A stretch of DNA of 17,785 nucleotides, taken from JAWXBT01 sp964523015 (GTDB taxonomy: Bacteria; Bdellovibrionota_C; UBA2361; J135). Made by a program: the position numbers and the translations under genes. Where the stretch lies: positions 1-17,785 of the forward strand of contig CAZFXN010000054.1 in the NCBI GenBank assembly GCA_964523015.1. The letters are read 5' to 3'. The notes under the pieces are model-generated. The model saw only the letters and a list, made by a program, of their open reading frames with translations. It had not been told where the DNA came from and ran no database searches. This document shows positions 14,579 to 17,785 of this stretch, in pieces (the first letter of the stretch is position 1; the number at the start of each line of letters is the position of its first letter).

Positions 14579-14770
14579 AATGAACTAGTAGCCAATGCGC
14601 TAGAACATGCCTTCGTTGATAAAAAAGGTGGGGAAATTGATATAGATTTCTCACCTAACGGCGATCATACCGGGCAACTTAAGATATCTGATAATGGTAT
14701 TGCAATGGATCCAAATATTAGTTTCAGCGACATAAGCTCAATACTAAAAGAAATTCTGTCGCTCAAATAA
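14579..14770 (+). pseudogene. Fragment of a histidine-kinase HATPase domain (HWE/HisKA_2-like)
   Basis: The frame reads NELVANALEHAF (N box), GGEIDIDFSPNGDHTGQLKI, then SDNGIAMD (G1 box), and ends at TAA after SLK. These are the first two nucleotide-binding motifs of a histidine-kinase ATPase, in the style of the HisKA_2/HWE group. The F and G2 boxes are absent and no upstream kinase part is present. The join with the preceding oxidase piece is within about five bases. It is not part of the next kinase, which has its own complete ATPase domain. Confidence 0.75.
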
Positions 14771-14821
14771 TAGTATGTAATTGATACAGATTTTTTAGTA
14801 TTAAAAAGTTGAGAACACCAT

Positions 14822-16345
14822 ATGGCGACTCCAAGAGTACTTATAGTCGAAAATGAGCAAATAGTTGCTGAGGATATCAGGGAGTGCTTATCAGGCTTTG
14901 GTTACGAAGTGGTTGACAACGTTGGAAATGGAGAAAAAGCACTGCAAGTTGCCGAGAAAACCTTACCAGATTTAGTTCTGATGGATATTAATCTGGATGG
15001 TGATTTAGATGGCACACAGGTTGCCCAAAAATTGCGTAATTTATACGGAATTCCTGTTATCTATCTTACAGGCTATGCCGATGACCAGACGCTTAAAAAG
15101 GCCAAATCAACCGTTCCGCTCGGTTTTATCCTAAAGCCCTTTGATGAAAGAGAGCTGCGTTCTGCTATAGAGATAGCTCTTTACAGGAAAGAATTCGAAA
15201 AAAATTTAGTTGCTGATTCAGAATGGCGCAAAAATGCTATAGAAAGTTTTGATGATGGCGTAATTGCCACAGATAAAAATAACTGCATAAAGTTTATGAA
15301 CTGTGCTGCAGAAAGAATTACTGGATGGTTTTTTATTGAAGCTCACGAAAAACCCTTGGGAAATATTTTTAGTGTCAAACGCTCAGATGTTTCTAAGATA
15401 ATTACAAAGAATGGTGATGTAAAGCACAGTAATCAAAAAAACAGTATTCGCATATCTAACCTACAATTGATCCAATCAGATGGAATAAGTGAAGTCACTG
15501 TTAATATCATTGCCCATCCAATCCTTGGTCCATCTGATGAATGGATGGGATTTACAATAATTATTCGAGATGTTGGCATCAGAAAGGATCAAACTGAAAA
15601 TGTGCTAGGATTGCAGCAAAAGGAGCTTCTTCATGAAAAAATGGAGGCACTTCATGACCTTGTTGAAGGGTTAGCTCATGGTATTAATAACAGCCTATGT
15701 GGAAGTGTCGGTTTTTTAGAACTTCTGCGTCAAAACGGACAGATTGAAGAAGAGTTTGCAAGATGGGCTGACATGGCTATTAGTGGCTGTCAGAATGCCT
15801 CTGCACTAATTAATAAAGTAAGAGGATATTGTCAAACTTCTCCACAAGATCCTAAACGACTTGATCTAAACGAAGTTGTATCAGGTGTTTTAGGACAGCT
15901 AGCAAGCAGTATTGGAAGGGATATTAAAATTCAATACACTCGCTCAAATTCTCAAATCTGGATTATGGGTGATCGTGCACAACTTGAGCAAGCAATTGTT
16001 AATGTCCTTATAAATGCAGCTATCGCTTTAGAGGGAAAGGGAGAAATTGAGATACATAATATTAGAGAAAACATCCTTGAACACAGCACGAGTCTCGGCA
16101 ATGAGACAATCACCAACTACGGGGTGGTTTCTATAAAAGATTCCGGAACAGGTATAAGTCCTGAAGTAATTACAAGAATTTTTGATCCCTTTTATACAAC
16201 TATCCGCGACGGAAAGGTATTAGGTAAGGGTCTTGGCCTAAGCTTAGCCTATGGAATTATGTGCGGTCACGGAGGATGGATTAACGTGGAATCGACAAAA
16301 GGCGAAGGATCCACCTTCAGGTTATATTTGCCGTTAGTTAAGTAG
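14822..16345 (+). CDS. Hybrid sensor: receiver-PAS-histidine kinase
   Basis: The 507-residue cytoplasmic protein has a receiver domain at residues about 5-120, with the phospho-acceptor Asp55, Thr83 and Lys105. A PAS domain follows at about 132-255. The HisKA-type segment has His286 in GLAHGINNSLCG. The complete ATPase domain has its N box at VNVLINAA, G1 at KDSGTGIS, the F box FDPFYTT and G2 GKGLGLSLAYG. Two departures are seen. Asn11 replaces the usual acidic residue in V-E-N-E, and Gly287 follows the phospho-histidine where D or E normally stands. No membrane segment is present, so input must come from the receiver or PAS domain. The ribosome site is weak. No output regulator is next door. 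Confidence 0.9.
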   Translation: MATPRVLIVENEQIVAEDIRECLSGFGYEVVDNVGNGEKALQVAEKTLPDLVLMDINLDGDLDGTQVAQKLRNLYGIPVIYLTGYADDQTLKKAKSTVPLGFILKPFDERELRSAIEIALYRKEFEKNLVADSEWRKNAIESFDDGVIATDKNNCIKFMNCAAERITGWFFIEAHEKPLGNIFSVKRSDVSKIITKNGDVKHSNQKNSIRISNLQLIQSDGISEVTVNIIAHPILGPSDEWMGFTIIIRDVGIRKDQTENVLGLQQKELLHEKMEALHDLVEGLAHGINNSLCGSVGFLELLRQNGQIEEEFARWADMAISGCQNASALINKVRGYCQTSPQDPKRLDLNEVVSGVLGQLASSIGRDIKIQYTRSNSQIWIMGDRAQLEQAIVNVLINAAIALEGKGEIEIHNIRENILEHSTSLGNETITNYGVVSIKDSGTGISPEVITRIFDPFYTTIRDGKVLGKGLGLSLAYGIMCGHGGWINVESTKGEGSTFRLYLPLVK

Positions 16346-16612
16346 AGATGTGAGAGGTCATGAAATTTCCTGAAACGTCTTTTGTTCGACTTTTAATAAC
16401 AAATAGTTGGCAGTTTAGGTGTCGCCTCGGCATTGCAAGGCAATCGCTGGTAAAGAAGTGGATTGCGGAGAAGTTCGATCGCGACAACCAAGCATCCGAA
16501 TAATTCACAGGTATCATCAGCGAAATTTGGCTGTGACTCGAGGCAGAGGTTTAATTTAGCAGTTCTGTTCCCTATATTGGTGAACAACATTAGATAAAAA
16601 GAAGGGAAAACT
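16346..16612. other. Gap with antitoxin relic and TTTC/GAAA repeat
   Basis: This is a 267-base gap before lapA. It contains TGAAATTTCCTGAAA (16361-16375), the antitoxin copy, and a loose inverted repeat TGTTC (16566-16570) and GAACA (16582-16586) just upstream of the ribosome site. No complete gene is present on either strand. Confidence 0.5.
16423..16503 (+). pseudogene. Truncated second copy of the antitoxin C-terminus
   Basis: The last 26 codons plus stop of the antitoxin at 12890 are repeated here: RLGIARQSLVKKWIAEKF then DRDNQASE and TAA. Of 26 residues, 24 match the complete copy (13055-13135). The DNA differs mostly at third codon positions, so the two copies are diverged paralogs rather than a recent duplication. 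No N-terminal half or start codon precedes it. The last 19 bases before the stop are nearly unchanged. Confidence 0.85.
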
Positions 16613-16882
16613 ATGTTAAAACAAATATTTGAGTTATTACTCAATCATCCATGGACAATTTTCAGAGCTGCTGTTGCTCTGCTTATAGCGATTGTAGTTT
16701 TGCAGAATTATGAGCCGACTTCGATCGATTTTCTATTCTGGTCAATTGCCAACTCTCCTAAGATTGTTATAATTCTAGTTTCGATGCTACTAGGAGCAGC
16801 CGTTTGGGAGCTATATCGCCCAACTTCTTTTAGGGATCTGAACAAGCAAGATTCATCTTCTATGACGAACTTTCCTAGCTAA
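16613..16882 (+). CDS. LapA-domain (DUF1049) membrane protein
   Basis: The 89-residue protein has two membrane helices, TIFRAAVALLIAIVVLQNY and KIVIILVSMLLGAAVWELY. They flank the LapA signature QNYEPTSIDFLFWSIANSP. LapA-type proteins are inner-membrane factors involved in lipopolysaccharide assembly or its regulation with LapB. The ribosome site GAAGGG lies about six bases before the ATG. A hydrophilic tail (residues about 70-89) follows. It has no co-directional partner nearby; lapB is not in the window. It is an ordinary gene sitting inside the accessory stretch. Confidence 0.85.
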   Translation: MLKQIFELLLNHPWTIFRAAVALLIAIVVLQNYEPTSIDFLFWSIANSPKIVIILVSMLLGAAVWELYRPTSFRDLNKQDSSSMTNFPS

Positions 16883-16970
16883 GAAGCGCGTAGACATTTC
16901 TTGAAATGCAAATACGAAGCTGGTGGCTGACGGGAGTTTAAGTTAATGTAGTCAACGTTTTGCAGGCTCA

Positions 16971-17014
16971 CCTCGACCTATTTCCCCTCGCGGGTTCAAA
17001 TCCCTGAGTTGAGG
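16971..17014 (+). other. tRNA-like hairpin (T-arm plus 7-bp acceptor-like stem)
   Basis: GGGTTCAAATCCC (16992-17004) is a textbook T-loop with its inner stem. Seven-base arms CCTCGAC (16971-16977) and GTTGAGG (17008-17014) pair around it with one G-T. No D-arm or anticodon arm lies between, so it is not a working tRNA. It resembles the 3' tRNA fragment left at an island attachment site, or a degenerate mobile-element end. Confidence 0.3.
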
Positions 17015-17153
17015 ATAATTTAGAAAGTTGTGGGTTGGAGTATCTAGGGTCTATTAACTATCTGAATTGGCTCGATCTTTATTTCTCGCGCACTCCGCCG
17101 TCTCGCTACGCACTATGACTAGACAACCCTTTTTGCACCCAATTTCAGGGCAA

Positions 17154-17180
17154 TCCGCCTTCGTCAAGACTACGGCGGGA
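17154..17180. repeat. Imperfect hairpin CCGCC...GGCGG
   Basis: Arms CCGCCTTCGTC (17155-17165) and GACTACGGCGG (17168-17178) pair in all but two positions around a two-base centre. It is GC-rich in an AT-rich region, with no T-run, so it is probably a dispersed palindromic repeat, not a terminator. Confidence 0.5.
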
Positions 17181-17193
17181 CAAGTTTTAGAAA

Positions 17194-17223
17194 TGTCCTG
17201 AAAGCTCCTGAAATTTCTTGAAA
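17194..17223. repeat. Three 10-bp units of NNTC(C/T)TGAAA
   Basis: The units TGTCCTGAAA, GCTCCTGAAA and TTTCTTGAAA follow one another without a gap. Related words occur at 16361-16375 (TGAAA then TTTCCTGAAA) and 16895-16908 (CATTTC and GAAATG). Their 10-base period equals one DNA helical turn. Confidence 0.6.
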
Positions 17224-17235
17224 TCGAATTATTTC

Positions 17236-17280
17236 TTGCCCAAAATATCGGATAGGCATAGAATCGAAGCTATCCGATAT
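17236..17280 (+). promoter_or_regulatory. Fic gene promoter inside a perfect inverted repeat
   Basis: TTGCCC (17236-17241) and TAGAAT (17259-17264) have a 17-base spacer. Perfect 11-base arms ATATCGGATAG (17245-17255) and CTATCCGATAT (17270-17280) lie on each side of the -10 box. The second arm overlaps the ATG. Transcription would start about eight bases before the ATG, so the mRNA is nearly leaderless. Confidence 0.6.
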
Positions 17281-17785
17281 GACTCAAGAAATACTACTTA
17301 GAATAGAAAACAAGAGAAAGCAGCTTGCAAAGTTGCGCCCATTGCCTCAGGCCGCTCTACAGCGTCTTAAATCTGAGCTGGCCATTGAATGGACCTATAA
17401 CTCGAACGCAATTGAAGGGAATTCTCTGACTCTAAAAGAGACGAGAATGGTTCTTGAACAGGGTATAACTATAAAGGGTAAGAATCTTCGAGAACACTTC
17501 GAGGCAAAGAACCACGAGAAAGCAATCCACCTTGTTGAGGCTTTGGCAAAACCAAAATACTCACTAAAGGAGGACGACATATTTAACATTCATAGTTTAG
17601 TGCTTGAAAATATAGAGTCGGAATTTGCAGGACGGTATAGGAATGGACAAGTTCGTATACTTGGAGCGAATTTCGTTCCGCCCAACTATCTAAAAGTCAG
17701 CGGACGGATGAAGGGACTGGTCGCCTTTACAAACAAAAATTCCGATCAACTGGAATCAGTAGAGTTGATCGCTAGATTTCAAAAA
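17279..17785 (+). CDS. Fic family protein, N-terminal 169 residues (runs off the window)
   Basis: The frame is open to the window end. After a helical region, residues 36-55 read IEWTYNSNAIEGNSLTLKET. The S-x-x-x-E-G stretch (Ser42, Glu46, Gly47) is the Fic inhibitory helix, which blocks ATP binding in class II Fic enzymes. EHFEAKNHEKAI follows, then FAGRYRNGQVRILGANFVPP, the typical region before the core motif. The catalytic HPFxDGNGR would lie beyond the end and cannot be checked. Fic enzymes transfer AMP to hydroxyl groups of target proteins. The start ATG is set by the palindrome and by homology; no Shine-Dalgarno is seen. There is no toxin-antitoxin partner on this side. Confidence 0.9.
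   Translation, partial: MTQEILLRIENKRKQLAKLRPLPQAALQRLKSELAIEWTYNSNAIEGNSLTLKETRMVLEQGITIKGKNLREHFEAKNHEKAIHLVEALAKPKYSLKEDDIFNIHSLVLENIESEFAGRYRNGQVRILGANFVPPNYLKVSGRMKGLVAFTNKNSDQLESVELIARFQK

Larger units (their letters stand above)
14294..14821 (+). other. Gene graveyard between the HMA-MauE gene and the histidine kinase
   Basis: No intact gene is present in these 528 bases. In order it holds a 50-codon open stretch directly after the HMA-MauE stop (14294-14446) that I do not recognise, then a multicopper oxidase piece, then a HATPase piece. About 50 bases of AT-rich leader follow before the kinase start. The pieces have different reading frames and several stop codons, as expected for decayed insertions or recombination joints. 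Confidence 0.65.
16883..17278. other. Gene-less stretch with repeats and hairpins
   Basis: No convincing ORF is present in 396 bases. It holds the palindrome CATTTCTTGAAATG (16895-16908), the tRNA-like hairpin (16971-17014), and a GC-rich section from about 17085. It also holds a long hairpin at 17154-17180, three 10-base repeats at 17194-17223, and the Fic control region. Confidence 0.6.

Noticed and set aside
16883..17040. Intact tRNA or tmRNA near the T-loop
   Set aside because: A D-arm and anticodon arm cannot be placed, and the 110 bases are too short for tmRNA. The GACGGG word upstream appears to be coincidence.
17154..17180. Hairpin as a rho-independent terminator for lapA
   Set aside because: It is about 270 bases after the gene and lacks a following T-run.
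1..17785. CRISPR array, insertion sequence or transposase
   Set aside because: No regularly spaced repeats, transposase ORF or terminal inverted repeat pair was seen.

Overview
The window is AT-rich, densely coded DNA from what looks like a Gram-negative, probably proteobacterial, chromosome. Supporting signs are Tad-type pilus minor proteins, a DUF445 membrane protein, LapA, NnrS, and sigma70-like TTGACA/TATAAT promoters. The sequence alone does not let me name a genus.

Layout. Positions 1-195 hold the 3' end of an unrecognised gene. Positions 196-461 are non-coding, with an unusually GC-rich, foldable patch that also carries a 24-codon ORF with a strong Shine-Dalgarno. From 462 to 5113 everything is on the minus strand. 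It comprises a three-gene operon (retropepsin-like Zn_protease family, DUF155/RMD1, DUF445), a PH-domain membrane protein, and the pair mtnA plus a class II aldolase for 5-methylthioribose or 5-deoxyribose phosphate metabolism. Positions 5275-7591 (plus strand) carry ppa, chrA and crcB: pyrophosphatase, chromate exporter and fluoride exporter. Positions 7620-10810 carry three TadE/TadG-like proteins around a divergent promoter, with no Tad ATPase or secretin nearby. A DoxX-like protein and NnrS follow (10949-12765).

From about 12766 the character changes to an accessory region. It holds a pirin C-terminal scrap, an orphan BrnA/CopG-type antitoxin, and a divergent copper module. The module is csoR versus an HMA-MauE/DoxX fusion, with a perfect CsoR operator between two mirror-image promoters. 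About 530 bp of mosaic wreckage follows, containing a multicopper oxidase N-terminal piece and a HATPase piece. Then come a receiver-PAS-histidine kinase, a second truncated copy of the same antitoxin C-terminus, lapA, a gene-less stretch with short TTTC/GAAA repeats and a tRNA-like hairpin, and a truncated Fic gene (cut by the window end) behind a perfect inverted repeat.

Functional reading. The left two thirds looks like core metabolism and envelope genes. The right third looks like a metal-responsive (copper) island that has been inserted and eroded, bracketed by two antitoxin copies. The least ordinary items are the CsoR-controlled HMA-MauE fusion, the gene graveyard containing a multicopper oxidase relic, the atypical kinase, and the Fic control region.
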